Assembly (NCBI GenBank): GCA_001664505.1
Contig: CP011806.1
Span: 2,110,487-2,174,486 of the forward strand
Direction of reading: 5' to 3'
Source: Acidobacteria bacterium Mor1
GTDB lineage: Bacteria; Acidobacteriota; Polarisedimenticolia; Polarisedimenticolales; Polarisedimenticolaceae
Length of the DNA: 64,000 bases
Below the pieces are notes generated by a model that saw nothing but the letters and a program-made list of their open reading frames with translations, made no database searches and was not told where the DNA came from. Made by a program: the position numbers and the translations under genes. Numbering within the stretch: position 1 is the first letter of the stretch; every line of letters starts with the position of its first letter. Shown in pieces: positions 8,797 through 16,872 of the stretch.

Positions 8797-9264
8797 TCAA
8801 CCGCCGTTTCCGGCACTCAGCCGTTGGCGAAATCGCCGGCTCTGGCGCTCCCGGCCGTCGGGATAGCGCGCCTGGACCCGCCAGACGAGCCCGTGGGTGC
8901 CCCGAAGCAGGCCCTCGGTCCCTGCCGGCAGCCTGAACTCCGGCCGGCGCAGGTCGCGGACCAGGGCCACCGGGTTGAGCTCGTCGGTCAGCACCTCGAC
9001 GGTGTAGACCACCCCCGGTCCCAGTGAATTCCAGCGCAGGACCGGGTCGCTACGGGAGATCTCGCTGCTCTCGGCGGGCAGCACCTCGATGCCCCCGCCC
9101 TCGAACTCGGGCACCCTGAGCCGGTCGACACCCCATAGTACCGATCCGATCAGGACCACCGCCGTCGCCACGACCCCGGCCAGGCGCCCCCAGGGCGCCC
9201 CCTGGGATTCCGGCTCCCCGTCGGGGAACCGGACGATCTCTCCTCCTGATCCCGGGTCGCGCAT
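8797..9264 (-). CDS. Small single-span membrane protein with extracytoplasmic domain
   Basis: 155 residues with a cytoplasmic N-terminus, one transmembrane helix (about 27-47: LAGVVATAVVLIGSVLWGVD) and an outside domain whose sequence (SDPVLRWNSLGPGVVYTVEV, LVWRVQARYPDGRE) resembles fibronectin-III-like folds seen at the end of some anti-sigma factors. There is no zinc-finger anti-sigma domain, so I assign no function. The ATG at 9264 is preceded by TAGATT at a 6-nt gap and has no properly spaced ribosome-binding site, so a leaderless message is possible. Confidence 0.55.
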   Translation of the reverse strand: MRDPGSGGEIVRFPDGEPESQGAPWGRLAGVVATAVVLIGSVLWGVDRLRVPEFEGGGIEVLPAESSEISRSDPVLRWNSLGPGVVYTVEVLTDELNPVALVRDLRRPEFRLPAGTEGLLRGTHGLVWRVQARYPDGRERQSRRFRQRLSAGNGG

Positions 9265-9392
9265 TCCTCGAATCTACCACGCAAACCGGGCGGGACCGGG
9301 CCCTCGGGGGCCCCGGCGCGGAAGCCTCCCCGCGGCCCCTGCCCGGCGACCGTCCCCCCGGCGCCGGCCGGGAAACGCCCGGTCCGGCGTGC

Positions 9393-9398
9393 TAAATT
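9393..9398 (+). promoter_or_regulatory. Candidate -10 box for leaderless metG
   Basis: TAAATT ends 8 nt before the metG ATG at 9407, with only CCCGCTTC between and no Shine-Dalgarno sequence. Initiation about 7 nt after the box would place the ATG at or next to the 5' end. Confidence 0.45.
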
Positions 9399-9406
9399 CC
9401 CGCTTC

Positions 9407-11131
9407 ATGAGCCACAAGCGCACCCTCGTCACCGCCGGTCTCCCCTACTCCAACGGTCGACTGCACGTCGGCCACATGGGTGGGGCCTACCTGCCCGCCG
9501 ACACCTACGTGCGCTACCTCCGCGCCCGGGGCCACGAGGTGCTGTACATCTGCGGCTCCGACGACAACGGCGTGGCCTCGCTGATCTCCTCCCGTAAGGA
9601 GAACCGTCCGGTCGAAGAGCTCACCGCGGACTACAACGCCCGGCAGAAGGCGGACTTCGACGGGCTGGGCATCTCCTTCGACGTATTCGGCGGAACACAC
9701 CAACCGGACTACGTCGAGACCCACGAGCGGCGCAGCCAGACGATCTTCAACGCCATCGCCGACAAGGGCTTCTTCGAGAAGAAGACCACCCGTCAGTTGT
9801 ACGACGTGGAGGCCGGTCAGTTTCTGCCCGACCGCTACGTCAAGGGTGGCTGCTACCACAAACGCGCCGACGGGACCGACTGCGACAACGACTCCGCCTA
9901 CGGCGACCAGTGCGAGGCCTGCGGCAACGCCATCGAACCGCTGGAGCTCAAGAACCCGGTGAGCACCATCACCGGGTCGGTGCCCGAGGCCCGGGACACC
10001 ACCCACTGGTACCTCAAGCTCGGCAGCTTCGAGAAGCAGCTCGGCGAGTGGCTCGAGTCCAAGCGCGAGGCCCGTCCCGGCTACCCGGCGTGGCGGGAGT
10101 GGGTGCTCAATTTCTGCCTCGGCCAGATCAAGCAGGGGCTGCCCGAACGCGCGATGACCCGGGACCTCGACTGGGGAGTTCCGGTCCCCCTCGACGATCC
10201 CGACGCCGCGGGCAAGGTGCTCTACGTCTGGTTCGATGCGCCGATCGGCTACGTCTCGTTCACCGAGAAGCTGCTGGCCGGGAAGGGAGATGACTGGAAG
10301 CGCTGGTGGCAGGATCCGGAGTGCCGGATCGCCCACTTCATCGGCGAGGACAACACGGTCTTCCACGCGCTGATCTGGCCGGCGATGCTGATGGCCGAGG
10401 GCAACTACCAGCTCCCCTGGCAGGTCGTGGCCAACGCCTTTCTCAACATGAAATTCCCCGGCGCCGACGAGCAAAAGATCAGCAAGAGCCGGGGCAACGC
10501 GATCTGGATCGAAGACTACCTCAAACGCTTCGATCCCGACCCGCTGCGCTACTACCTGACCAGCATCGCGCCGGAGAAGAACCGCACCGCCTTCGACATC
10601 GACGACTTCATCGCCCGCAACAACGGCGAGCTGGTCAACGCCCTGGGGAATTTCATCAACCGTTCGATGATCTTCGCCGGCAAGTACTTCGAAGGAAAGG
10701 TGCCCGACGCGGGCGCGCGGAACGAGGTCGACGAAACTCAACTGAAGGCACTCGCCGACGCCCGGGACGAGGTCACCTCGCTGATCGAACAGTTCCGCTT
10801 CAAGGCGGCGTCCGAGGCGCTGATGGCGCTGGCCCGCACCGCCAACGGTTACTTCGACGCCAAGGCGCCCTGGAAACAGCGCAAGGAAGATCTGGCCGCC
10901 TGCGGCACCACGATCAATGTTTGCCTCCAGACGGTGCACACGCTCTGCACGCTGATGGCACCGTTCATGCCGTTCTCGGCCGAACGCTGCGCCGGCATGC
11001 TGAAGATCGATCCCGCCCTCCCCTGGGACGGCGCCACCGCGGAGCTTCCCGGCGGCCACGGCCTCGGCGAGCCGGAGATCCTGTTCAAGAAACTCGACGC
11101 CGACGAGCTGTTCGGTGAGGACGCGGGCTAG
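9407..11131 (+). CDS. metG: Methionyl-tRNA synthetase
   Basis: 574-residue class Ia aminoacyl-tRNA synthetase charging tRNA-Met. The HIGH signature is HVGH at residues 20-23 and the KMSKS signature is KISKS near residues 357-361. A zinc-knuckle insertion lies near residues 147-173; the second knuckle is a normal CEACG, but the first pair is spaced C-x9-C rather than the usual CxxC. The C-terminal tRNA-binding (EMAP-like) domain found in many longer MetRS proteins is absent. The start at 9407 is fixed by the conserved N-terminus MSHKRTLVTAGLPYSNG; upstream in-frame sequence is GC-rich noise. Confidence 0.96.
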   Translation: MSHKRTLVTAGLPYSNGRLHVGHMGGAYLPADTYVRYLRARGHEVLYICGSDDNGVASLISSRKENRPVEELTADYNARQKADFDGLGISFDVFGGTHQPDYVETHERRSQTIFNAIADKGFFEKKTTRQLYDVEAGQFLPDRYVKGGCYHKRADGTDCDNDSAYGDQCEACGNAIEPLELKNPVSTITGSVPEARDTTHWYLKLGSFEKQLGEWLESKREARPGYPAWREWVLNFCLGQIKQGLPERAMTRDLDWGVPVPLDDPDAAGKVLYVWFDAPIGYVSFTEKLLAGKGDDWKRWWQDPECRIAHFIGEDNTVFHALIWPAMLMAEGNYQLPWQVVANAFLNMKFPGADEQKISKSRGNAIWIEDYLKRFDPDPLRYYLTSIAPEKNRTAFDIDDFIARNNGELVNALGNFINRSMIFAGKYFEGKVPDAGARNEVDETQLKALADARDEVTSLIEQFRFKAASEALMALARTANGYFDAKAPWKQRKEDLAACGTTINVCLQTVHTLCTLMAPFMPFSAERCAGMLKIDPALPWDGATAELPGGHGLGEPEILFKKLDADELFGEDAG

Positions 11132-11166
11132 CGCCGACCGGCTTGCACCCGCGACAGGAGATGACG

Positions 11167-11490
11167 ATGGCTTTCGTGAAACTGGCCGAGACCTCTGAGC
11201 TGAGCGACGGTCAGATGGTGATGAAGGAGCACGGCGAGCGGGAGATCCTGCTGGCCCAGGTCGAGGGCAAGGTCTACGCCATCGACAACGTCTGCCCGCA
11301 CCAGGATGCTCCTCTCGATGAGGGAACCCTGGGCGACCGCAGCGCCTTCCACGTCACCTGCCCCTGGCATGACGCCCACTTCGACATCCGCAACGGCAAG
11401 GTCGCCCAGGAAACCGACTGGGCGGAAGACATCGCCAGCTTCAAGGTGGAGATGCGCGAGGACGGGATCTACGTCGAGGTCGACGGGTAG
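11167..11490 (+). CDS. Rieske-type [2Fe-2S] ferredoxin
   Basis: 107-residue soluble electron carrier. The cluster ligands are clear: CPH (C43, H45) and CPWH (C65, H68), with the intervening GTLGDRSAFHV loop. The size and motif match Rieske ferredoxins of the BphF/NirD-small-subunit type that feed oxygenases or reductases; the partner is unknown because no oxygenase is adjacent. Start ATG 11167 is 6 nt after AGGAG; ATG 11161 abuts the ribosome-binding site. It follows metG by 35 nt in the same direction, but a functional link is not evident. Confidence 0.88.
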   Translation: MAFVKLAETSELSDGQMVMKEHGEREILLAQVEGKVYAIDNVCPHQDAPLDEGTLGDRSAFHVTCPWHDAHFDIRNGKVAQETDWAEDIASFKVEMREDGIYVEVDG

Positions 11491-11547
11491 CAGAGCAGGG
11501 TCGTATGGCTTGGAACGGCCCCGCGATCCGAGGCTGGCGGAAGGGGG

Positions 11548-12771
11548 CTAGCGGAAGGAGGCCAGCGGCCGGCGGCTCGAGAGCGTCTCGAGGCAGACCC
11601 CTTCCGACAGGGTCCGCGAGCGGCTGCGGCGCATTTCCAGCCAATCCCAGAGCCGCCCGGTCAGAAGCGAATCGGGCTCGGCCAGGGCGTAGCGCTCGGC
11701 GTTGTGCCGGGCGAGATCCCAGTGACAGTTGCGGGCGGCCGACATCACGATCGTCGGCCCGATACTGCGAATCAACCCCTGAAGCTGGAACCCGTCGATC
11801 TGAAGCGCCTGGAGCTCGTCGACGATCCCGGCCGCGTCGGCCGGCCGGTTCGCCGCGCAGGCGATCTCGATCCGCTTGTGGGCCGCGGCAAGCATGCGGT
11901 CCTCGGCGCTGGTCGACCCCGGATAAATCTCGAGACCGATGCGGCCGATTTCCTGGGCTCCCTCGAAGTCACCGGCGTCGTAGGCCTCGCGGAACGCCTG
12001 GGACAACAGCATGTTGACCCCCTCGGCGCGGCGGGCCATCTCCGGCAGGAAGCGCTCCGCCCGGCGGACACAGGCCGCGGCCTCGAGCGGGAGGCCGGAC
12101 TCCATCGCCTTCCACGCCGAGTTGATCCAGGCGAAGCCGGCGGCCTGGTCGACCCGGACCGGCCAGACCTGGGCCTCATCCCGGGCTGAGCGGCTGAGAC
12201 GGCGGCCGGTCTCGTCGGTGGCCCGGGCCCAGGGGCCGACCCCGCCGGTGGCGATTCGCGGGTCGATGTCGAAGCCCAGGGGTGCCGTGGTCTCGACGTA
12301 AATCACCCGTTCACCGACCCGCAGGCTGACGAACAGATGGCCGGGTGTCTCGATGATCTCGGGCCGGTAGCCGAGCTGGCGCAGAACCAAGCCGTAGAGC
12401 AAGGAGGCCGAGAGGCAGTTGTAGCGCCCCTGGCGAACGACCTGCTGCAAACCGTCGGCGGCCGGGTCGTACTCGGCGAGAAACTTCTCGTGCAGGATCG
12501 TGTGAATCCGCCGTGCCCGGCGATAGCTCGGCTCGCGACCGTCGAAGCGGTCGATCAGCGTGTCGATCTCGAGCCGGATCGTCGCGACCAGTGCTTCCCG
12601 TTCCAGCACATTGTGAATGCCGGTGGCCCGGAGCATCTCGTCGAGCACGATCTCGTCGGCCACCTGCGCAACGACGTCACCCTTCGCCGGCGACGCCGAA
12701 GCGGCGACAGGCATGAGGGCAGCGCAATACAGAGCCACGAGGGCCGCCAGGACCGGTTTCAGGGATCTCAC
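11548..12771 (-). CDS. Secreted transglutaminase-like (SirB1-type) protein
   Basis: About 407 residues with a signal peptide (LAALVALYCAALMPVAASA). The central part resembles the SirB1/transglutaminase-like superfamily: a candidate catalytic Cys in RYNCLSASLLYGLVLRQLGY near residue 115, His in ETPGHLFVSLRVG near 143, and an acidic residue in VIYVETTAPLG near 158. The C-terminal half is alpha-helical and TPR-like. Function is unknown; exported members of this fold act as peptidases, transglutaminases or inactive scaffolds. Start: GTG 12771 has GAGG 6 nt upstream; ATG 12777 and 12813 are alternatives. A possible upstream small frame (12950-12768) ends in a GTGA overlap with this start. Confidence 0.65.
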   Translation of the reverse strand: MRSLKPVLAALVALYCAALMPVAASASPAKGDVVAQVADEIVLDEMLRATGIHNVLEREALVATIRLEIDTLIDRFDGREPSYRRARRIHTILHEKFLAEYDPAADGLQQVVRQGRYNCLSASLLYGLVLRQLGYRPEIIETPGHLFVSLRVGERVIYVETTAPLGFDIDPRIATGGVGPWARATDETGRRLSRSARDEAQVWPVRVDQAAGFAWINSAWKAMESGLPLEAAACVRRAERFLPEMARRAEGVNMLLSQAFREAYDAGDFEGAQEIGRIGLEIYPGSTSAEDRMLAAAHKRIEIACAANRPADAAGIVDELQALQIDGFQLQGLIRSIGPTIVMSAARNCHWDLARHNAERYALAEPDSLLTGRLWDWLEMRRSRSRTLSEGVCLETLSSRRPLASFR

Positions 12772-12950
12772 GACCATCCTCGATCGCACGTGCCCCGACG
12801 TGCGAGGAAACATGGTGGAACAACGCCGACAGGCGCTTGAGTGGATGTCTCGACCGATCGGAATATTGGGCCCCGATTTCCCCGAATCAAGGGAAAAGCA
12901 CCGACATATGAGTGCTTTTCGGTGGATTCCGGATACGAAACCGTAATCAC
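12768..12950 (-). other. Possible leader/upstream small ORF sharing an ITVSYP box with 16705-16876
   Basis: A GTG-initiated frame of 60 codons begins VITVSYP and ends with TGA overlapping the GTG start of the downstream secreted-protein gene (GTGA). Its first 18 coding bases match a second site (16705-16722) with three differences, all at third codon positions. That second site also lies in a frame whose stop overlaps the next gene's start (ATGA). Coding status is unproven: no convincing ribosome-binding site is visible. It may instead be an untranslated leader element. Confidence 0.25.
12894..12919. repeat. Inverted repeat in divergent intergenic region
   Basis: AAAAGCAC and GTGCTTTT form perfect 8-bp arms around a 10-nt centre. 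An overlapping alternative pairing (CACCGA with TCGGTG) is possible. It lies between two divergent genes, upstream of both starts, and could be an operator or a leader hairpin for the minus-strand gene. Confidence 0.4.
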
Positions 12951-12998
12951 CCGTCGCGGTTTACGACGCTCGGTCCGGAGACTAGTATTTGAGTTGTG

Positions 12999-15290
12999 AT
13001 GCTTCGTCGTCTCCCCCTCGACGCCGCGTTCAAACTGCTCCTCGCGCTCCCGCTGGCGCTTTGCGCCGCGGAGGCCGCCCAGGCGCAACTCGGCGGATTG
13101 AAGGCCCTGGTGCTCGACCGGGCCTCGGAGCAGTCCGAGGATCCGGCCGGCCGCATCATGGCGCTCGACCACGGCCTCGAGGCCATGGGCATTCCCCACG
13201 ACCTCTTGCCCTTCTCCGACGCCGCGGCCGGCATCGACCCGGCGGTGCATCCCCTGGTGCTGATCAACAGCCACCTGGAACAGGGCGAGGTGTCCCCGAC
13301 CGTTCGCGACGCTCTCGAGCAGTACGTGCGGGATGGCGGCACGCTGTTCGCCATCCAGGTGCAGGACACCACGCTGCTGCCGTTGTTCGGCGCCGATGCG
13401 GAGACCCGCACCCGGGACGCCTTCTGGATCGACTTCGCGACCGCCGCCGATCCCGCGCTGTTCTCACGCCACGACCACCCCAACGAACGCACGATCCGCC
13501 TGGCGGACCCCGGCTTCGTCGCGGAGAACTTCGACTGGGTCGGGTACTACGAGATCAACGAGGACGCGACGGTGCTCGCGACGCTGCGCGGGATCGACGG
13601 CAGCCCAAAGGGCCCCTGCCTGCTGCGCCGTGACCTGGGCGCCGGCCGGGCATACCTGTTCGGCGCCACCTACTTCACCACCCTGCTCCGCGGGGAGGCC
13701 GGCCGGGATGCCGAGGCCCAGCGAATCTTCGTCAATGAACTGGAGCCCGGCGGAGACGCGGTGCGCCTGTTGCTGCTCGGCGCCCTGGACCGGGCCACCG
13801 GCGGCCACAGCGCCCGGCTCCATACCCAGCCCGGCACCCAGGACACCTCCCTGATCGTGAGCCACGACTGGGACAGCTTCGATGCGTTCCATCCCGGCGA
13901 ATGGGGTGAACCGATCGCCCTGCGCTTCGCCCGGATGCACCGGGACCTGGGCATCCAGGCGACCAACTTCCTGACGACGAAGTGGTTCACCGACGCCGAC
14001 AGCCCCGCCTACTGGGATGCCGGGTTGGTCTGCGACGCCGCCGCCGAAACGCCGCTTCCGCTGGGCTCCCACTCGGTCGGCCACCGGACCGACTTCGCCG
14101 ACCTCCCGGTGGGCAGCCGGGAAACCACCTGCGCCGACTACGACCCGGAGGCGGCCACGGTCAACGATGAAGTGCGCTGCTCCAGGGAGCGGATCGAAAC
14201 CGATGTATCCGCCTGTCTCGGCGCGGCGCTGCCCCCGGTGGACAGCTTCCGCTCGGGCAAGCTGCTCTGGCCGCCGGCGCTGCCCCAGGAACTCGAGGCC
14301 GCCGGCTATCGCTACGACGCCAGCCGCAGCGGCCCCGACTCACTGACCTACTACCCGTACCGCTTGACCGTCGACTCGGCGTTCTCCGAGGAGACCGAGG
14401 TCATCGAGGTGCCGCTGGCCCTGGACGATGTCGATCTGGCGCCCGGTGACCCCGGCCGGGTAGTGCAGCAGTGGCGGCAAACCGCCCGGGACCTGGCGGC
14501 TAACGGAGCTCCCGTGGTGTTGCTGGTCCATCCCTCCAGGGGACGCAACGACTACGGCGACCCCGAGTCGGGAACACTCGCCAGGTCCCGGCGAATCGTA
14601 GCGGCGACCACCGCACTCGAGCACCAGGCACGGCAACAGGCCGGTGAGATCAACCCCGACGCCGAGTTCAAGATCGAAGCGCAGCAGTCCTTCATTCGCT
14701 TCGCCCAGGGGCGGCAGTGGCCGGTAATGGACCTGCGTAGCTACGGGGAGTTCTGGCGCGCCCGGGAATCGGTAACGCTGGTCCGCGCCGAGTTCGACTC
14801 GACCGAAGAACGCTACGTGGTGGTCCTGCGCAACGACGGTCCGGCCGGCGCCACCGGTATCACGCTGGAACTCGGCGACCCGGTCGTCGTCTCCGGCGTG
14901 GACTCGACGGCACCGGTTGCGGCGCAGGCGGCCTGCCGGCGGGTGCGCCTGGATCTGCTTCCTCCCGGGATTCCGGTAACCCTGACCCTCACCGTCGCGG
15001 CAGCCGATGCCGACGGCGACGGCACCGTCGATGGATGCGATGTCTGCCCCACCGTCAGCGACGACCAGGCGGACTACGACGGTGACGGTATCGGAGATCG
15101 CTGCGAACTGCGCGGCGACGTCGATGGAACCGGCCGGGTCAACGGAGTCGACCTGGCCCGCCTGGCCGGTGCCTTCGGGATCGACGACACCCACCCCCGC
15201 TACGACCCCGCCTGCGACCTCGATCGCAACGGCGCCATCGACGGCGGCGATCTGGCGATCCTTGCGGCGGAGTTCGGGAACGTTCGCTAA
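12999..15290 (+). CDS. Secreted polysaccharide deacetylase-like protein with TSP3 and dockerin repeats
   Basis: 763 residues: signal peptide (1-31); an N-terminal glutamine amidotransferase-like flavodoxin fold (HPLVLINSHLEQG, YVRDGGTLFAIQ) as in beta-galactosidase trimerisation domains; a NodB-like deacetylase region with the Asp motif VSHDWDS near 287, the zinc motif SHSVGH near 357-362 and RSGKLLWPPALP later. There follow a beta-rich domain, an Asp-rich thrombospondin-3 repeat (about 668-698), and a type I dockerin of two calcium loops (GDVDGTGRVNGVDLARL and CDLDRNGAIDGGDLAIL) at the very end. It probably acts on an extracellular glycan and docks through calcium. GTG 12996 is an equally good start; the TAGTAT box at 12983-12988 ends 7 nt before it. 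Confidence 0.75.
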   Translation: MLRRLPLDAAFKLLLALPLALCAAEAAQAQLGGLKALVLDRASEQSEDPAGRIMALDHGLEAMGIPHDLLPFSDAAAGIDPAVHPLVLINSHLEQGEVSPTVRDALEQYVRDGGTLFAIQVQDTTLLPLFGADAETRTRDAFWIDFATAADPALFSRHDHPNERTIRLADPGFVAENFDWVGYYEINEDATVLATLRGIDGSPKGPCLLRRDLGAGRAYLFGATYFTTLLRGEAGRDAEAQRIFVNELEPGGDAVRLLLLGALDRATGGHSARLHTQPGTQDTSLIVSHDWDSFDAFHPGEWGEPIALRFARMHRDLGIQATNFLTTKWFTDADSPAYWDAGLVCDAAAETPLPLGSHSVGHRTDFADLPVGSRETTCADYDPEAATVNDEVRCSRERIETDVSACLGAALPPVDSFRSGKLLWPPALPQELEAAGYRYDASRSGPDSLTYYPYRLTVDSAFSEETEVIEVPLALDDVDLAPGDPGRVVQQWRQTARDLAANGAPVVLLVHPSRGRNDYGDPESGTLARSRRIVAATTALEHQARQQAGEINPDAEFKIEAQQSFIRFAQGRQWPVMDLRSYGEFWRARESVTLVRAEFDSTEERYVVVLRNDGPAGATGITLELGDPVVVSGVDSTAPVAAQAACRRVRLDLLPPGIPVTLTLTVAAADADGDGTVDGCDVCPTVSDDQADYDGDGIGDRCELRGDVDGTGRVNGVDLARLAGAFGIDDTHPRYDPACDLDRNGAIDGGDLAILAAEFGNVR

Positions 15291-15347
15291 GGGTCGCCCG
15301 GGCCCGGCCTCTGCGGCCGGTCATGAATCCGCGACCCGGTCGCGACC

Positions 15348-15353
15348 TATACT
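15348..15353 (+). promoter_or_regulatory. Candidate -10 box of the ECF sigma operon
   Basis: TATACT lies 23 nt before the TTG start at 15377, which has its own GCGGAGG ribosome-binding site. The box lies downstream of the in-frame ATG at 15323 and so argues against that start. Confidence 0.45.
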
Positions 15354-15376
15354 CCGAGACCAGACGCGGAGGCCGG

Positions 15377-15910
15377 TTGCCGACAGAGAGTTCCATTTCC
15401 CGCGAAGAGGCCGATCCCTCGGTCCGGGAACAGCTCGAAGCCCATCACGGGCAGGCTTTCGGCTGGTGCGTCACCTGCTGCCGGGGAGACGTGCAGCTCG
15501 CCGAGGATGTGCTGCAGACCGCCTACCTGAAGATCCTGGAGGGGCGGGCACGGTTCGCCGGGCGATCGAGCTTTCGCACCTGGCTGTTCTCGGTGGTGCG
15601 CAACACCGCCCGGGACAGCTGGCGGGCACGGTTTCGAAGACACCGTCCGCTGGCGGAGCTCGAACACGACCCGGCCGATGCCGACGCGGCGGGAGAGCAA
15701 CGCCGAATTGATCTGTTGACCCTGGATCGGGCGGTGGGAACCCTGCCCCGGCGGCAAGCGGAACTCCTGACCCTGGTTTACGGTTATGGGCTGACCCTCG
15801 ACGAGGCGGCAGTGGTGATGCGGGTCACGCCGGGAACGGCGGCGACCCATCTGCACCGGGGCAAGAAGGCGCTCCGCTCGAGGATGGGACGACGAGAGGA
15901 ACGATCATGA
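15377..15910 (+). CDS. ECF-family RNA polymerase sigma factor, canonical type
   Basis: 177-residue sigma-70 family protein with region 2 (residues about 20-90) and region 4 (about 115-170). Region 2.2 keeps the acidic core-binding pattern (DVQLAEDVLQTAYLKI), unlike the two other sigma factors in this window. Region 4 has the helix-turn-helix YGLTLDEAAVVMRVTPGTAATHLHRGKKAL. TTG 15377 is chosen because GCGGAGG lies 6 nt upstream; ATG 15323 lies ahead of the likely promoter. Its stop overlaps the next gene (ATGA), and three genes run as an operon: sigma factor, small membrane protein, Spy-like protein. The membrane protein may be its anti-sigma factor. Confidence 0.85.
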   Translation: MPTESSISREEADPSVREQLEAHHGQAFGWCVTCCRGDVQLAEDVLQTAYLKILEGRARFAGRSSFRTWLFSVVRNTARDSWRARFRRHRPLAELEHDPADADAAGEQRRIDLLTLDRAVGTLPRRQAELLTLVYGYGLTLDEAAVVMRVTPGTAATHLHRGKKALRSRMGRREERS

Positions 15911-16266
15911 GCCATCAAGATCGCGATCATGAACAGGCGTTGGCCGAGCTGGCCCGCCGGCGGGACGGCTCCGCGCCGCCGCTCGAGCACCTGCTGCAAC
16001 GTCGTCCTTCGGCGCGGAGGCCGGTGTTGCTGCCGGCGCTGGGCCTCGGAGCCGCAGCGGCGGCGGTGGCCATGATGCTGTGGCTTGGAAGCCCCGCCGA
16101 ACCCGCGCCGGAACCGGTATCCCTGACGGCGTGGCGCGCCCCGACCGACGTCTTCCTGCCGCGCCTCGACTCCATGCTCTCGGGCGCACCGCCGCTGGGA
16201 GACCTGGACCTCAAGATCTACACGGCCGACGGCCCGGTGCCGGAGCCCGAAACAGGAGCCCGATGA
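15907..16266 (+). CDS. Small membrane protein, candidate anti-sigma factor
   Basis: 119 residues: charged cytoplasmic N-terminus (about 1-38), one transmembrane helix (VLLPALGLGAAAAAVAMMLWL), and a short outside tail. There is no recognisable zinc-binding HxxxCxxC anti-sigma motif, so the role is inferred from position only: the ATG overlaps the sigma factor stop (ATGA), and the stop overlaps the next start. This arrangement, sigma then single-span protein then Spy/CpxP-like protein, parallels metal- or envelope-stress systems in which the membrane protein holds the sigma factor. Confidence 0.5.
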   Translation: MSHQDRDHEQALAELARRRDGSAPPLEHLLQRRPSARRPVLLPALGLGAAAAAVAMMLWLGSPAEPAPEPVSLTAWRAPTDVFLPRLDSMLSGAPPLGDLDLKIYTADGPVPEPETGAR

Positions 16267-16691
16267 TGAAACGCGCAAACACCTTCATGCTGTTCGCCGC
16301 CGTGCCCCTCTTGCTGGCCGGCCTGGCACTCCCGGCTACCGCCGACGAGTTCGAGGACGCCGTCGACGCCGCCCTGTTCGACCCGGAACTGATCATGCAG
16401 TACCAGGGAGAGATCGGACTGAGCAAGGAACAGTCGATCGCGATCCGGGATACGCTCAAGGCCCACACCGAGGCGATGACCGGCATCCAGTGGGACCTGG
16501 TGCCGATGCTGCAGGAATTGACCAAGGCGCTGGAGCCGGCCAAGGTCGACGAGGCCAGGGTCAGGAAGCTCCTGCGCGACATTCTGGAACAAGAGGCGAA
16601 GGCCAAGGAAGAGCAGCTGGTCGCCATGGTCCGGATCAAGAACACCCTGACGCCGCAACAACAAGCCAAACTGCGGGAGCTCAAGAAGTAG
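16263..16691 (+). CDS. Periplasmic Spy/CpxP/ZraP-like protein
   Basis: 142 residues with a signal peptide (about 1-27, ending LPATA) and an all-helical mature part rich in Lys, Glu and Gln. The stretches IGLSKEQSIAIRDTLKAHTE and IKNTLTPQQQAKLRELKK match the LTxxQ-type pattern of Spy/CpxP/ZraP periplasmic chaperones and sensors. It is translationally coupled (ATGA) to the small membrane protein upstream, so it is probably the output or sensor arm of the sigma operon. The stimulus (misfolded protein, metal) cannot be told from sequence. Confidence 0.68.
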   Translation: MMKRANTFMLFAAVPLLLAGLALPATADEFEDAVDAALFDPELIMQYQGEIGLSKEQSIAIRDTLKAHTEAMTGIQWDLVPMLQELTKALEPAKVDEARVRKLLRDILEQEAKAKEEQLVAMVRIKNTLTPQQQAKLRELKK

Positions 16692-16704
16692 GTCTTGGAG
16701 GATC

Positions 16705-16772
16705 GATCACGGTCTCGTACCCCTCCGGGCCGGTGACGAAGGTTGCGCACGCCGATGACCGTTGCGTCATCG
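16705..16772 (+). promoter_or_regulatory. Candidate 5' leader element: ITVSYP box plus hairpin
   Basis: An 18-nt box (16705-16722) matches the minus-strand box at 12948-12931 with three transitions at positions 4, 10 and 16. Downstream, CGATGAC (16753-16759) and GTCATCG (16766-16772) form a 7-bp hairpin. The frame through the box ends with TGA overlapping the ATG at 16873. Both copies precede a gene in the same orientation. Whether it is a leader peptide, RNA element or chance is not resolved. Confidence 0.3.
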
Positions 16773-16872
16773 TCTCACCTGCATCCCTCGCCGAAGACTC
16801 GCATTCGGGAGGGTTTCGGCCCGCCCCTCGATGGCAACCTCTTTGCTTTACCTGCCCGGCGGAGGGAGTGCC

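Noticed and set aside
9299-9330. GC-rich inverted repeat before metG as a terminator
   Set aside because: No T-tract and it lies between divergent starts, so there is no transcript to end there.
9392-11059. 555-codon minus-strand frame opposite metG
   Set aside because: Shadow of metG; no recognisable domain and no start signals.
15323-15376. Upstream ATG extension of the ECF sigma factor
   Set aside because: The likely -10 box (15348-15353) lies inside it, and the TTG at 15377 has a good ribosome-binding site.
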